From assembly GCF_003344625.1 (NCBI RefSeq), contig NZ_QPKJ02000003.1:124001-188000 (forward strand): a DNA stretch of 64,000 nucleotides, written 5' to 3'. Below, one piece after another: positions 6,849-16,623 of the stretch. Numbering within the stretch: position 1 is the stretch's first letter; each line of letters begins with the position of its first letter. Under the pieces are notes generated by a model. The model saw only the letters and a list, made by a program, of their open reading frames with translations, was not told the DNA's origin and made no database searches. The translations under genes were made by a program, and so were the position numbers. This DNA is from Solirubrobacter deserti (GTDB lineage Bacteria; Actinomycetota; Thermoleophilia; Solirubrobacterales; Solirubrobacteraceae).

Positions 6849-9800
6849 TTACGGCGTCGTGGTGCTGAGCGTGAAGACCAGCGTCGTTCCGTAGCGGCCG
6901 GAGCGCAGACCGTCGGTCTCCGCGATGGGCTGCTTGAACTGCACCGGGATCACGTCCTTGCCCACCGGGCCGGTGTAGGTGCGCAGGGTGGCCGGGAGGC
7001 CGCCGAACGCGCCTTCGGCCGCCTTGACCTGCAGCGGCTGCGGCAGCGGGTAGCTGCCGTTGCTCAGGTAGCCCGGCTTGGCCGCGCCCGGGTCGGTGAC
7101 CGTGAGCTTGGCCTCGCCGGCCGTCGAGACGACGGTCGCCGTGGTGGAGGCGAGGTAGTCCCTCGTCACGCCCGGCACGAACGGCTCGAGGTCGAGCACC
7201 GGGCCGAGCGTGAGGTTGAGCGTCGGAGCGACGTCGCTGCCGAGCTCGATCGGCGTGGACGTCGACGCGCCCTCGACGGTCACCGTGACCGTCTTCTCCG
7301 CGGTGAGCTTGCCGTCGGACACGGTGACCTTCGCCGTGTACGTGCCGGCCCGCTCGTAGCGGAACGCGGGCTTGGCGACGGTCGAGTCGACCGTGCCGTT
7401 GCCGTCCAGGTCCCACGCGTAGGTGAGCGCGTCACCGTCGGCGTCGGTCGCGACGGCCTCGAACTGGGTCGAGAACGGCGCCGTGCCCTTGTTCGGCGTG
7501 GCCGTGGCGGCCGAGATCACCGGCGCGCGGTTGCCGGTTCCGAGGCGGAAGAAGTCGAACCGCGCCGGCTGGCCCGTGCCGTGGTAGCCGGCGAGACCGA
7601 CCTTCGCCCCCGCCAGCGAGGCCAGCGGCTTGGCCCGCCCGAACGTCGTCCAGGTGGTGCCGTCCGCGGACCACTGGCCCGTGAGGGTCGTGCCGTCGCT
7701 GATCATCTTCAGCCACACGCCGGACTCGTTGATCCCCGCGGGGAGCGCGCCCGAGCGGTCCTGGTTGTCGACGTTGGTCGTGACGCCGTTGACGTCCTGA
7801 CCGAGCTCCAGGCGCCAGCCCGTGCCCTCGAGGTCGATCAGCATGAGCTTCGCGAAGTTCCGGCCGTCCTTGTAGAGGACGAGGCCCGCCTGCTCGTACT
7901 GACCGCCCTGGGCCAGCTTGACCTTGGTCGTCGCCTCCCACTTGCCGACGGGCGCCGGCTGCAGGAGGACGCTCTTCGCCGTGTCGGTGCCGTTGTAGAG
8001 GTCACCGTCGATGGCGTCGATCTGGAGCTCGCCGTCGGCGACCCGCACCTCGCCCGAGACCGGGCGGACCACGGTCGTCCAGCGGCAGTCGCTGAGCGCG
8101 CTGCCGTCGAACTCGTCGTTCGGCGTCGAGAGGTTGAACCACTCGAAGCTGGCCGGCGTCTGCGCGGTGCCGTTGAAGGCCGCGATGCCGAGCTGCGGGC
8201 TCGTCATGCGGTCCAGCGGGCGGGCCGCGCCCACCTGCGTGAAGGACACGCCGTCACGCGAGAACCAGACGGTGAGGCTCGTCCCGTCGCTCTGCATGCG
8301 CAGGTAGACGGTGCTGCCGGCGTCGCCCGGGAAGATCGCCGAGCGTGCGACGTACGCCGCCTCGTTGGCCCGCAGGCCCACGAACTCGACGTTGCGGCCC
8401 TCGGCCGTGCGGATGAACGCGGCCTTGTAGACCTCGGTGTCGCCCTGACGCAGGAGGATCGCCGCCTGCTCGCCGTTGGCGACCTGGCTCAGCGCGACCT
8501 TCGTCGTCGCCGTCCACGGGCCGGCCGGGGCCGGGCGGGAGACGATGTTCTTGGCCGTCGTGTTGCCGGTCCACATGTCACCGGCGACGGCGTTGATCTT
8601 CAGAACACCGTTCTCGACCTTGTAGTTGGCCGCGTCCTCGCGGACGATCGACGGCCAGACCGTGCGGTCGAGCGCCGTGCCCGTGAACGCGTCGGTGCCC
8701 GGGCAGGTGCCGAGGACCTCGACGGAGAACGACCGCGACGTCTTGCGGCCGTCGGCGTCCGTCGCGGTGACGGTCGCCGTGTACAGGCCACGCTGCGTGT
8801 ACGTGTAGGACGCGTTGGCGGTGGTCGCCGTGGCGCCGTTGACGCCGAAGTTCCACGCGTAGGAGACGGCGGTGCCCTCGGGGTCGACCGCGCTCGCCGT
8901 GAAGTCGACCTTCAGCGGCGCGGCGCCGGAGACCGGCGTGGCGTTGGCGGTCAGGTTCGGCGCGGCGTTGCCGTTCGCACCCGGGCCGTTGAACGTGAGC
9001 TCGTCGATGTCGAAGCCGGAGACCGGCGCAACCAGATAGAGGTCACGCGTGCCGCCCGGATCGGTGATCGGGGCCGGATCCTGGGTCTTGTAGACCTCCC
9101 AGTCGCCGGAGGCCACGACCGGGACGTTCGCCACCAGCGGGCCGGTCGGCGAGTCCGCGCGCAGCTCGAGGCGAGCGGCGTTCGGGCCGCTGGTGCGGAC
9201 CGTGACGCTGTCGATGCCGGCCATGTTGACCTTGTCGAAGCGCAGCCAGTCGCCCGGATCGGTGTAGCCCATGCGCTTGCCGCCCATGGCGTTGGCGACC
9301 GTGTTGACCGTGAAGCCGTTGTTGGCGTCGAACTGCTCCGCCTGCAGCGTCTTCCACTCCAGCTCGACTTGGCTCTGGCCCGTCAGCTCCAGGCCCGTCG
9401 AACGGTCCGTGTAGGACGCGTTGACGATGTACCAGATGTGCTGGGTCTTGTCCTCCCACGCGGGCGGGATCGTGAACTCGCCCGAGCAGCCGCTCAGCGA
9501 CTGGTCGCCGTGCGAGTGGTCGTTGTGGCCGAGGGCCGTGTTGACCATGACCTTCGAGCAGTCGATCGTCCCGTCCTCGGGATCGGTGACGGTGACCGTG
9601 TACCTGATCTTGTCGCCGTAGTCGAAGAACGCGCCCTGCGCCGGCAGGTTGATCTTCACCGTCGGGGCGGTGTTGCCCGCGGTGATGTTGAAGGACGCGA
9701 AGCCCTCCTGGCCGGTGGCGTCGGTGACCTTGAGGGTCGCCGTGCGCTTGCCGTTGGTGGTGTAGGTGAAGCTCGGGTTCGGCTCGGTGGAGTCCGTCGC

Positions 9801-12140
9801 GCCGTCGCCGTCGAAGTCCCACGCGTACGTGAGCGGCGTGCCGTCGGGGTCGACGGTGCCGGCGCTGGAGAACTTGACCGCCAGCGGCGCCGGGCCGGAC
9901 GTCTTGTCCGCCGTGGCCTTGACGATCGGCGAGCGCGCGCCCTGCACGTAGTCGACGCGGTAGACCGCGGAGTTCTCGTCACCCGCGAAGTAGCCGCCCG
10001 TGCCGTAGTCGAGCACGTACAGCGAGCCGTCGGGGCCGAAGTCCAGGTCGATCAGCTGCTTGAAGCCGAAGTTCTGGAACCAGGTGTCGACCTGCGGGAA
10101 CGAGCCGTCGGTGCCACCCGTGAACGTCTTGATCCACGCGCGCCCGAACTCGTAGGCGAAGTTCTTGCCGTCGAAGTAGGCCGGGAACTTCGTCTTGGAC
10201 GGGTTGTTCGGGTCGTAGCGGTAGGTCGGGCCGCCCATCGGGGACTCAGAGCCGGAGCCGAACTCCGGGATCGAGCCGCCGTCGTAGGCGATCCACGCCG
10301 GGATCGCCGGCGGCAGGTTGGTGCGGCCGGTGTTGTGGCGCGAGTCGTTGACCGGCGCCGCGCAGTTGAACTTCGCGCCGGACGTGCCCGTGGCGAAGTC
10401 GTAGTCGTTGTAGGCGTCGTTCTTGCCCGTGCAGAACGGCCAGCCGTAGTTGCCCGGCTCCTTGATCAAGTTGAACTCGACCTGGCCGCCGGGGCCGCGG
10501 TTCGCGTTCGGTCCGCCGGCGTCGGGGCCGTACTCACCCAGGTAGACGAAGCCCGTCTGCTTGTCGACCGCGAACCGGAACGGGTTGCGGAAGCCCATCG
10601 CGTAGATCTCGGGCTTGGTCTGCATGTCGCCCGCCGGGAACAGGTTGCCCGCCGGGATCGTGTAGCCGCCGCCGTCCTTGGGCGTGATCCGCAGCAGCTT
10701 GCCGCGCAGGTCGTTCGTGTTGCCGGAGGTGCGGCGCGCGTCGTAGACCGGGTTGCGGTTGGCCCGGTCGTCCAGCGGCGAGTAGCCGTCGGACTGGAAC
10801 GGGTTGGAGTCGTCGCCCGTGACGATGTAGAGGTTGCCCTGGGCGTCGAAGTCCATGTCGCCGCCGACGTGGCAGCAGGAGCCGCGCTCGGACGGGATCT
10901 GGATGATCTTCTCCTCGGAGGCGAGATCGAGCTTGCCGTCCGTGCCGAGCTTGAAGCGAGAGACCTGGTTGTAGCCCTTGAACGGCGCGAACGCGCTGTC
11001 GGCGCCGTCGTTGGGCGCGTCGTTCATCGGCGTGGTCAGGCGCGGGGCGTAGAACAGGTAGATCCAGCCGTTGGTGGCGTAGTTGGGATCAACCGCGACG
11101 CCCTGGAGGCCGTCCTCGTCGTGCGTGTAGACGTCGAGCTGCGCGGCCAGCGTGGTGGTCGCGTTCGGCGTCGTCAGCCACAGGCGGCCGTTGCGCGAAG
11201 TGTGCAGGACGCGGCGGTCCGGCAGCACGGCGAGCGAGATCGGCTCGCCGACCTTGTCGACGCCCTTGGCCAGCGTCGCGACCTCGAAGTCGTCGTTGGT
11301 CGGGGTGCGCCGGCGCTCGGCGCCGCAATCCGCGTCGACGTTCTTCGCCGCGGTCTTGAGGCCACCCAGCAGGTGCGCGCGGAAGTTCTCCTCCTGGAAG
11401 GACGCCTGCGTGTGGCCCATGGCCGTGTACCAGACGCGGCCGCCGTCGAAGTTCGAGCACCACGAGATCGGGTGATCGTCGTCCGTGCTGTTGTCGTCGC
11501 CCTCGTCGTAGGTCGACTCGTCGACGTTGGCGAGGACCTTCACACCGCTGGTCCGCGGCGAGTAGTCCGGAATGCCCGGCTGGTTGCCGTTGACGACTGG
11601 GTTGTTCGGGCGCTGGAAGTTGTACCATTCGTCGTTGCGCACCCAGGAGGTCGGAAGACCCGTGGTGGAGGGCTCGTCGCCGTCCTCGACGCGGACGGTC
11701 GCCTGCGGCGTGCCGGACGGGTGGGACTTGAAGTAGCCGCCGAGCATCTGGCCGTAGTAGGGCCACGTGTACTCGGTGTCGGACGCGGCGTGAACACCGG
11801 CGAAGCCGCCGCCGGCGCGCATGTAGCGCTCGAACGCGCCCTGCTGCTCGCTGTTGAGGATGTCGCCGGTCGTCGACATGAACACGATCACGTCGTACTG
11901 GGCGAGGTTCGCGTCCGTGAACTTCGTCGCGTCCTCGGTCGCGTCGACCGTGAAGCCGTTCGTCGTGCCCAGCGACTGGACCGCGGCGATGCCCTGCGGG
12001 ATCGAGTCGTGCCGGAAGCCGGCCGTCTTCGAGAAGACCAGCACCTTCTCGAGCGGATCAGCGGCCTGTGCAGGCGCCGCGCTCAGCGCGCAGGTCGCCG
12101 CAGCGAACAGCCCAAGGGCCGCTCCCTTTCGGAAACGCAA
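6849..12140 (-). CDS. secreted ThuA / sugar dehydrogenase (GSDH-like) / PKD multidomain protein
   Basis: 1763 residues from a TTG with GGGGAG 9 nt upstream. Residues 1-26 are a signal peptide ending AQA. Next come a ThuA-like glutamine-amidotransferase fold domain (about 30-265, VHAASDTEYTWPYYG); a six-bladed PQQ-type sugar dehydrogenase domain (about 285-728, DGLQGVAVDPNY, RNPFRFAVD, LGEYGPDAGG); PKD1 (738-823); a beta domain with HNDHSHGD; a CBM6-like domain (932-1045); PKD2 (1058-1142); two paralogous concanavalin-like/DUF1349-like domains (1147-1335 and 1340-1530); PKD3 (1538-1624); and a C-terminal beta domain. ThuA-sugar dehydrogenase fusions are known in polysaccharide-using bacteria. 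This one is likely an extracellular enzyme that binds and oxidises carbohydrate. No anchor or sorting signal is visible. Confidence 0.9.
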   Translation of the reverse strand: MRFRKGAALGLFAAATCALSAAPAQAADPLEKVLVFSKTAGFRHDSIPQGIAAVQSLGTTNGFTVDATEDATKFTDANLAQYDVIVFMSTTGDILNSEQQGAFERYMRAGGGFAGVHAASDTEYTWPYYGQMLGGYFKSHPSGTPQATVRVEDGDEPSTTGLPTSWVRNDEWYNFQRPNNPVVNGNQPGIPDYSPRTSGVKVLANVDESTYDEGDDNSTDDDHPISWCSNFDGGRVWYTAMGHTQASFQEENFRAHLLGGLKTAAKNVDADCGAERRRTPTNDDFEVATLAKGVDKVGEPISLAVLPDRRVLHTSRNGRLWLTTPNATTTLAAQLDVYTHDEDGLQGVAVDPNYATNGWIYLFYAPRLTTPMNDAPNDGADSAFAPFKGYNQVSRFKLGTDGKLDLASEEKIIQIPSERGSCCHVGGDMDFDAQGNLYIVTGDDSNPFQSDGYSPLDDRANRNPVYDARRTSGNTNDLRGKLLRITPKDGGGYTIPAGNLFPAGDMQTKPEIYAMGFRNPFRFAVDKQTGFVYLGEYGPDAGGPNANRGPGGQVEFNLIKEPGNYGWPFCTGKNDAYNDYDFATGTSGAKFNCAAPVNDSRHNTGRTNLPPAIPAWIAYDGGSIPEFGSGSESPMGGPTYRYDPNNPSKTKFPAYFDGKNFAYEFGRAWIKTFTGGTDGSFPQVDTWFQNFGFKQLIDLDFGPDGSLYVLDYGTGGYFAGDENSAVYRVDYVQGARSPIVKATADKTSGPAPLAVKFSSAGTVDPDGTPLTYAWDFDGDGATDSTEPNPSFTYTTNGKRTATLKVTDATGQEGFASFNITAGNTAPTVKINLPAQGAFFDYGDKIRYTVTVTDPEDGTIDCSKVMVNTALGHNDHSHGDQSLSGCSGEFTIPPAWEDKTQHIWYIVNASYTDRSTGLELTGQSQVELEWKTLQAEQFDANNGFTVNTVANAMGGKRMGYTDPGDWLRFDKVNMAGIDSVTVRTSGPNAARLELRADSPTGPLVANVPVVASGDWEVYKTQDPAPITDPGGTRDLYLVAPVSGFDIDELTFNGPGANGNAAPNLTANATPVSGAAPLKVDFTASAVDPEGTAVSYAWNFGVNGATATTANASYTYTQRGLYTATVTATDADGRKTSRSFSVEVLGTCPGTDAFTGTALDRTVWPSIVREDAANYKVENGVLKINAVAGDMWTGNTTAKNIVSRPAPAGPWTATTKVALSQVANGEQAAILLRQGDTEVYKAAFIRTAEGRNVEFVGLRANEAAYVARSAIFPGDAGSTVYLRMQSDGTSLTVWFSRDGVSFTQVGAARPLDRMTSPQLGIAAFNGTAQTPASFEWFNLSTPNDEFDGSALSDCRWTTVVRPVSGEVRVADGELQIDAIDGDLYNGTDTAKSVLLQPAPVGKWEATTKVKLAQGGQYEQAGLVLYKDGRNFAKLMLIDLEGTGWRLELGQDVNGVTTNVDNQDRSGALPAGINESGVWLKMISDGTTLTGQWSADGTTWTTFGRAKPLASLAGAKVGLAGYHGTGQPARFDFFRLGTGNRAPVISAATATPNKGTAPFSTQFEAVATDADGDALTYAWDLDGNGTVDSTVAKPAFRYERAGTYTAKVTVSDGKLTAEKTVTVTVEGASTSTPIELGSDVAPTLNLTLGPVLDLEPFVPGVTRDYLASTTATVVSTAGEAKLTVTDPGAAKPGYLSNGSYPLPQPLQVKAAEGAFGGLPATLRTYTGPVGKDVIPVQFKQPIAETDGLRSGRYGTTLVFTLSTTTP

Positions 12141-12178
12141 GTCGGAACTCCCCTCTCAGGTTTCGCGTCCGTCACTCC

Positions 12179-12200
12179 TTGCGGACGCCAAGGTCCGCAA
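12179..12200. repeat. 8-bp inverted repeat upstream of the ThuA gene
   Basis: TTGCGGAC and GTCCGCAA are perfect arms around a 6-nt spacer (GCCAAG). It lies about 40 bp upstream of the minus-strand TTG start at 12140, suitable for an operator or an mRNA leader hairpin. Confidence 0.5.
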
Positions 12201-12223
12201 CCTTAGCGCGCTTTTAGCCCCCC

Positions 12224-12243
12224 TTGGACGGATGTTCGTCCAA
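12224..12243. repeat. 7-bp inverted repeat between the RNA methyltransferase and ThuA genes
   Basis: TTGGACG and CGTCCAA flank GATGTT. It is downstream of the methyltransferase stop and upstream of the ThuA gene. No U-tract follows on the minus strand, so an operator is as likely as a terminator. Confidence 0.45.
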
Positions 12244-12310
12244 ACCTAGACGGAAGTGGCGCGCCCGCGCGTACTTACTCGTGTGAGCACGCGGAAAGCG
12301 CTTGCCGCGA

Positions 12311-13687
12311 CTACTCGCGGTCTGGGTTGCGGACGCCTTCCGGGCCCGCTTCCAGCAGCGCGACGCACTCGATGTGCGGCGTCTGCGGGAACATGTCGAC
12401 CGGGCGCACCTGCTTGAGCTGGTAGCCGGCCTCGACGAGCTGCGCGGCGTTCGGCGCGAGCGTCGTCGGGTTGCAGGAGACATAGACGATCCGCGACGGG
12501 GCGGCCTCTACGATCCGGCGCACGATCTTGGCCGACAGGCCGGCGCGCGGCGGGTCGATGATCGCGACGTCGGGCTTGCCCTCGCGCTCGACGAGCTCGC
12601 GCAGGGCGAGACGGGCGTCGCCGGCGTAGAAGTTCGCGTTCTGGATGTCGTTGAGCTTCGCGTTGGCGATCGCGTCCGCGACGGCGGGCGCGACGATCTC
12701 CAGGCCGACGACCTGGCGGGCGCGGGTGGCCATCGAGAGCGCGATCGTGCCGATGCCGGAGTACAGGTCGAAGACCTTGTCGCTCCCGGACAGCGACGCG
12801 TACTCGAGCGCCACGCCGTAGAGCTTCTCGGCCATGTCGGTGTTCGTCTGGAAGAACGCCTCGGGCGAGATCAGGAAGTCGAGGTCGTTGATGGAGTCGA
12901 CGAGCTGGGGCGCGCCCTTGAGCAGCGTCGACTCGCCGCCCTGGGTGCTCTCGCCGAGGTCGGCGGTCTGCGTCCACCACAGGCCGTCGGCGTCGACGGC
13001 GTCGATGAAGCCGTCCACGTCGAGCTTGCCGGGGCTGGTGACGAGGCGGACTTGCGTCTGGCCCGAGCGGCGCCCCTCACGGATCACGAGGTTGCGCAGG
13101 AACCCCCGCTGATCGCGCCGGTCCCACGGCATGTAGCCCTTGACGAAGCGCAGCACCTGCTCGCGCAGCTCGTTCACGCGCTCGGAGACGAGCTTGCAGT
13201 CGTCCATCGGCACGATGTCGTTCCAGCGGCCGGGCGCGTGGAAGCCGCACACCAGCTCGCCCTCCGGGCCCTGCCCGAACGAAAACTCGACCTTGTTGCG
13301 GTAGCGCCACTGCTCGACGGCGGGGATGATCGGCTCGAGCTCGAAGTCCGTCAGCCGCCCGATCCGCTTCAGCGCGTCCTCGACCTGCTCGGCCTTGACC
13401 GCGAGCTGCTTCTCGTAGGGCAGCACCTGCCACGGCGCGCCCGGATGGTCGGCGAACGGCTCCACCCGGTCCGGCGACGGCGTGACGACCTCCACCACGC
13501 GCGCCTCGGCGTAGGCCCGCTTGGCCTTGCCCACCTCCGCCTTGACCGTGTCGCCCGGGAAGCCGCCCGCGACGAACACGACGTAGCCCTCCTTGCGCGC
13601 GACACCGTTGCCGCCGTGCGCGAGCGTGTCGATCGTCAGTTCGAGGATGTCCCCGCGCGAGGGTCGGCTGAAAGTGGGCGCAGACAT
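12311..13687 (-). CDS. 23S rRNA (uracil-C5)-methyltransferase, TrmA/RlmD family
   Basis: 458 residues. An N-terminal TRAM RNA-binding domain (about 10-65, ILELTIDTLAHGGNGVAR) precedes a class I SAM methyltransferase domain with DLYSGIGTIAL (SAM binding), IDPPRAGL and YVSCNPTTLAPNAAQL; the last holds the catalytic Cys. FFQTN is also conserved. It should form m5U in 23S rRNA or tRNA. The four cysteines that bind an Fe-S cluster in E. coli RlmD are absent: the corresponding segment reads GAPWQVLPYEKQL. The start is 2 nt from a possible ATG of the divergent map gene. Confidence 0.9.
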   Translation of the reverse strand: MSAPTFSRPSRGDILELTIDTLAHGGNGVARKEGYVVFVAGGFPGDTVKAEVGKAKRAYAEARVVEVVTPSPDRVEPFADHPGAPWQVLPYEKQLAVKAEQVEDALKRIGRLTDFELEPIIPAVEQWRYRNKVEFSFGQGPEGELVCGFHAPGRWNDIVPMDDCKLVSERVNELREQVLRFVKGYMPWDRRDQRGFLRNLVIREGRRSGQTQVRLVTSPGKLDVDGFIDAVDADGLWWTQTADLGESTQGGESTLLKGAPQLVDSINDLDFLISPEAFFQTNTDMAEKLYGVALEYASLSGSDKVFDLYSGIGTIALSMATRARQVVGLEIVAPAVADAIANAKLNDIQNANFYAGDARLALRELVEREGKPDVAIIDPPRAGLSAKIVRRIVEAAPSRIVYVSCNPTTLAPNAAQLVEAGYQLKQVRPVDMFPQTPHIECVALLEAGPEGVRNPDRE

Positions 13688-13707
13688 GGATGTGTGAGGA
13701 TGACAGG

Positions 13708-14442
13708 GTGTCCATCGACTCCCCTGATGAGCTGGCCGGTCTGCGCGCCGCGGGCCGCGTCGTGGCCGAGACCATCCGCGAGGTCGCCCGGCGCGTGCGC
13801 CCCGGGATCTCCACCGGCGAGCTGGACGAGGTCGCCGCGCAGGTCTTCGCCCGCTTCGGCGCCCGCAGCGGCCCGCAGCTCGACTACGACTTCCCCGGCA
13901 CGATCTGCCTGTCCGTCGACGACGAGGCCGTGCACGGCATCCCCGGCCCGCGCCGCCTGCGCGAGGGCCAGCTGCTGAAGATCGACGTCACCGCCGAGCT
14001 CGACGGCTTCTACGCCGACGCCTGCCGCACCGTCCCGGTCGGCCGCGTGCGCCCGCGCGAGCAGCGGCTGATGGCGGCCTCGCAGTCCGCGCTCAAGCGC
14101 GGGCTGGAGGCGGCCGTCGCGGGCGTGAACGTCGGCGTCGTCGGCAAGGCCGTCAACGACGAGGTCCGCCGGCGCGGGTTCTCCGTGATCGAGGAGCTCG
14201 CGGGCCACGGCATCGGCCGCCGGATCCACGAGGAGCCGAACGTCCCGAACATCGACTGGGACGGCCCGACGCTGACCGACGGCCTCGTGATCACGATCGA
14301 GCCGATCATCGCCGCCGGCACGGGCGCCGTCTACCAGCACTCCGACGGCTGGACGATCAAGACCTACGACCGCAAGCCCGCCGCGCACTTCGAGCACACG
14401 CTGGTCGTGACCGAGTCCGCGCCGATCCTGGTGACGGCGTGA
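13708..14442 (+). CDS. map: methionine aminopeptidase, type I
   Basis: Removes the N-terminal Met from nascent proteins; cytoplasmic, two divalent metals. 244 residues from a GTG with GAGGA 7 nt upstream; an in-frame ATG at 13690 would add six residues. M24-fold ligands are visible: KIDVTAE and YADACRT (Asp pair), [13 protein letters not shown] (His), ITIEPI (Glu) and HFEHTLVV (Glu). The N-terminus lacks the extra zinc-finger domain of type Ic enzymes. Its last codons overlap the aldo/keto reductase start (GTGA). Confidence 0.95.
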   Translation: MSIDSPDELAGLRAAGRVVAETIREVARRVRPGISTGELDEVAAQVFARFGARSGPQLDYDFPGTICLSVDDEAVHGIPGPRRLREGQLLKIDVTAELDGFYADACRTVPVGRVRPREQRLMAASQSALKRGLEAAVAGVNVGVVGKAVNDEVRRRGFSVIEELAGHGIGRRIHEEPNVPNIDWDGPTLTDGLVITIEPIIAAGTGAVYQHSDGWTIKTYDRKPAAHFEHTLVVTESAPILVTA

Positions 14443-15368
14443 CGGTCGTCCCGGGCCGGATCGGCCTCGGCTGCATGGGTATGACGTGGGCCTACGGCCA
14501 GGCCGAGCGCGACGAGGCCGAGTCGATCCGCGTCATCCACCGCGCCGCGGAGCTGGGCGTGACGCTGCTCGACACCGCCGACATGTACGGGCCGTACACC
14601 AACGAGGAGCTCGTCGGCCGCGCGATCGCCGGGCGCCGCGAGGACTACTTCGTCGCCACCAAGTGCGGGCTCGTGGTCGAGGACGCCGCGGAGTACGTGA
14701 TCGGCAAGAACGGCCGCCCCGAGCACGTGCGCGCCTCCGTCGACGGGTCGCTCAAGCGGCTCGGGATCGACGTGATCGACCTCTACCAGCTGCACCGGGT
14801 CGACCCGGAGGTGCCGCTGGAGGAGACCTGGGGCGCGATGGCGTCGCTGGTGGAGGCCGGCAAGGTGCGGGCGCTGGGGATGTCCGAGGCGAGCGTGGAC
14901 GAGCTCGAGCGCGCGCACGCGATTCACCCCGTCGCGTCGCTGCAGTCGGAGGCTTCGCTGTGGACGCGCGACGCCTTCGCCGACGTCGTGCCGTGGTGCG
15001 TCGAGCACGGGGCGGCGTTCCTGCCGTTCGCGCCGCTCGGCCGCGGGTTCCTCACGGGCGCGCTGGCGCCGCAGAAGTTCCCGTCCGGCGACTTCCGCAA
15101 GAACAACCCGCGCTTCCAGCCGGAGGCGATGGACGCCAACCAGGCGCTCGTCGAGCGGGTGCAGGCCGTGGCCGCCCGGCGCGAGGCCACGGCGGCGCAG
15201 GTCGCGCTGGCGTGGCTGCTCGCGCAGGGCTCCAACGTCGTGCCGATCCCCGGCACCAAGAAGGTCTCGCGGCTGGAGGAGAACGCCGCGGCGGCCTCGC
15301 TGCAGCTGTCGGCCGAGGACCTCGCGGAGCTCGACGCGCTCCCCGAGGCCGTCGGCAGCCGTTACTGA
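14439..15368 (+). CDS. aldo/keto reductase
   Basis: 309 residues, a TIM-barrel NADPH-dependent reductase. The N-terminus [14 protein letters not shown] is typical; the tetrad is visible as DTADMYG (Asp, Tyr), ATKCG (Lys) and QLHRVD (His). The C-terminal [19 protein letters not shown] binds the cofactor's 2'-phosphate. It resembles the YghZ/YajO type that reduces aldehydes or ketones of unknown identity. The GTGA overlap with map suggests translational coupling. Confidence 0.9.
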   Translation: MTVVPGRIGLGCMGMTWAYGQAERDEAESIRVIHRAAELGVTLLDTADMYGPYTNEELVGRAIAGRREDYFVATKCGLVVEDAAEYVIGKNGRPEHVRASVDGSLKRLGIDVIDLYQLHRVDPEVPLEETWGAMASLVEAGKVRALGMSEASVDELERAHAIHPVASLQSEASLWTRDAFADVVPWCVEHGAAFLPFAPLGRGFLTGALAPQKFPSGDFRKNNPRFQPEAMDANQALVERVQAVAARREATAAQVALAWLLAQGSNVVPIPGTKKVSRLEENAAAASLQLSAEDLAELDALPEAVGSRY

Positions 15369-15712
15369 TTGAGCTTGACGTCGACCGCGTTGAGCACGGT
15401 CTTGCGGTTGGCGTTGCGGCGTTCGTAGTCGCGCACGCGGCGCAGGTCGGCCGGCTCGAGCTCGGTGAGCTGGGACACGATCTGCGCCGCGGTCAGCTCG
15501 TCGTAGTCGGCGATCGGGAACGCGTCCTGGGTGAGCCCGACCGCACTGAGCTCGGCGGGTGCGGAGATCGCGCGGCGGACGATCTCCGCCATCAGCTCCG
15601 TCGCATCGTCGCGGGTCATGCGGCCGCGCCGGACCGCGTCGTCGAGCGTGTCCTGCAGGCGCTCGCGCGTGATGACCATGACGTCGACGGGATTCTTGAG
15701 CTGCGGGGACAT
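15362..15712 (-). CDS. hypothetical helical protein
   Basis: 116 residues, all predicted helical and without a membrane segment. The N-terminal half ([35 protein letters not shown]) looks like a helix-turn-helix or coiled coil. The C-terminal half has regularly spaced Leu and a [15 protein letters not shown] segment, a pattern I have seen in several actinobacterial proteins but cannot name. It sits 14 nt downstream of argF on the same strand and overlaps the converging reductase by 7 nt. Confidence 0.7.
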   Translation of the reverse strand: MSPQLKNPVDVMVITRERLQDTLDDAVRRGRMTRDDATELMAEIVRRAISAPAELSAVGLTQDAFPIADYDELTAAQIVSQLTELEPADLRRVRDYERRNANRKTVLNAVDVKLNQ

Positions 15713-15726
15713 CGGACTGGCGGGAG

Positions 15727-16623
15727 TTACCCCTCCCCCCTTTGCGGTGAAACGAGAAGCTCGAGCAGCGCCTTCTGCGCGTGGCGACGGTTCTCCGCCT
15801 GATCCCAGATGCGCTGGCGCTCACCGTAGAGCACGGACTCGGTGATCTCCTCGCCGGGATGGGCCGGCAGGCAGTGCAGCGCGAACGCCTCCGGCTTGGC
15901 GTGGCTCATGAGCTTGTCGGTGATGGCGTACGGCGCGAGCGCCTCGCGGCGGGCGGCGGCGGAGCTCTCGTCGTCGCTCATGCTCACCCACACGTCGGTG
16001 TAGACGGCGTCCGCGCCCTTGACGGCCTCCACCGGGTCGGTGAACAGCTCGGCCGGCGTGTCGGTGATCTGGTAGCCGTCGGGCGCCGCGATCCTCACTC
16101 GCACGCCCGCGAGCTCGCCGATGACCGCGAGCGAGCGGGCGACGTTGTTGCCGTCACCGACGTAGGCGATCGTCCGGCCTTCGATGTCGCCGAAGGCCTC
16201 CTTGAGCGTGAGCAGGTCCGCGAGCGCCTGGCACGGGTGGTGGCCCGGGCTGAGCATGTTCACCACCGGGACGGCCGCGTGCTCGGCGAGGCCGTTGAGC
16301 TCGTCCTCGTCGCCCGTGCGCAGGCCGATGATCGCGGCGTGGCGCGACAGGACGATCGCCGTGTCCTTGACCGACTCGCCGCGCGTGAGCTGCATCTCGT
16401 CCGGGCGCAGGATCATCGGGTGCCCGCCGAGCTCGAAGACGCCGGACTCGAAGGACGTGCGCGTGCGGGTCGACGGCTTGTTGAAGAGCAGCGCGACGGT
16501 ACGGCCTTCCAGGGCCCGGCTGGACAGGGGAGCCTCCTTGAGCGCGGCCGCGCGATGCAGGAGCAGATCGAGCCGGTCCGCGTCCAACTCGGCGCCGGTG
16601 ATGAAGTGTTGGGGTGCGGGCAT
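15727..16623 (-). CDS. argF: ornithine carbamoyltransferase
   Basis: 298 residues. Transfers the carbamoyl group of carbamoyl phosphate to ornithine to make citrulline in arginine biosynthesis. PSTRTRTSFE (carbamoyl-phosphate site), HHPCQALADL, and HCLPAHPGEEITESV (ornithine site with catalytic Cys) are all intact. The SMSDDE loop corresponds to the ornithine-specific SMG-type loop. No other arg gene is nearby. Its ATG at 16623 overlaps the start of the divergent nuclease gene. Confidence 0.95.
   Translation of the reverse strand: MPAPQHFITGAELDADRLDLLLHRAAALKEAPLSSRALEGRTVALLFNKPSTRTRTSFESGVFELGGHPMILRPDEMQLTRGESVKDTAIVLSRHAAIIGLRTGDEDELNGLAEHAAVPVVNMLSPGHHPCQALADLLTLKEAFGDIEGRTIAYVGDGNNVARSLAVIGELAGVRVRIAAPDGYQITDTPAELFTDPVEAVKGADAVYTDVWVSMSDDESSAAARREALAPYAITDKLMSHAKPEAFALHCLPAHPGEEITESVLYGERQRIWDQAENRRHAQKALLELLVSPQRGEG

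Noticed and set aside
7581-12206. Open frame of 1541 codons on the plus strand opposite the ThuA gene
   Set aside because: Low-complexity Arg/Ala/Val/Gly translation and no recognisable motif; the minus strand encodes a clear multidomain protein.
13690-13707. ATG at 13690 as the start of map
   Set aside because: The GTG at 13708 has GAGGA at proper distance and gives the usual N-terminus; the earlier ATG lies 3 nt from the divergent start. It remains possible but less likely.
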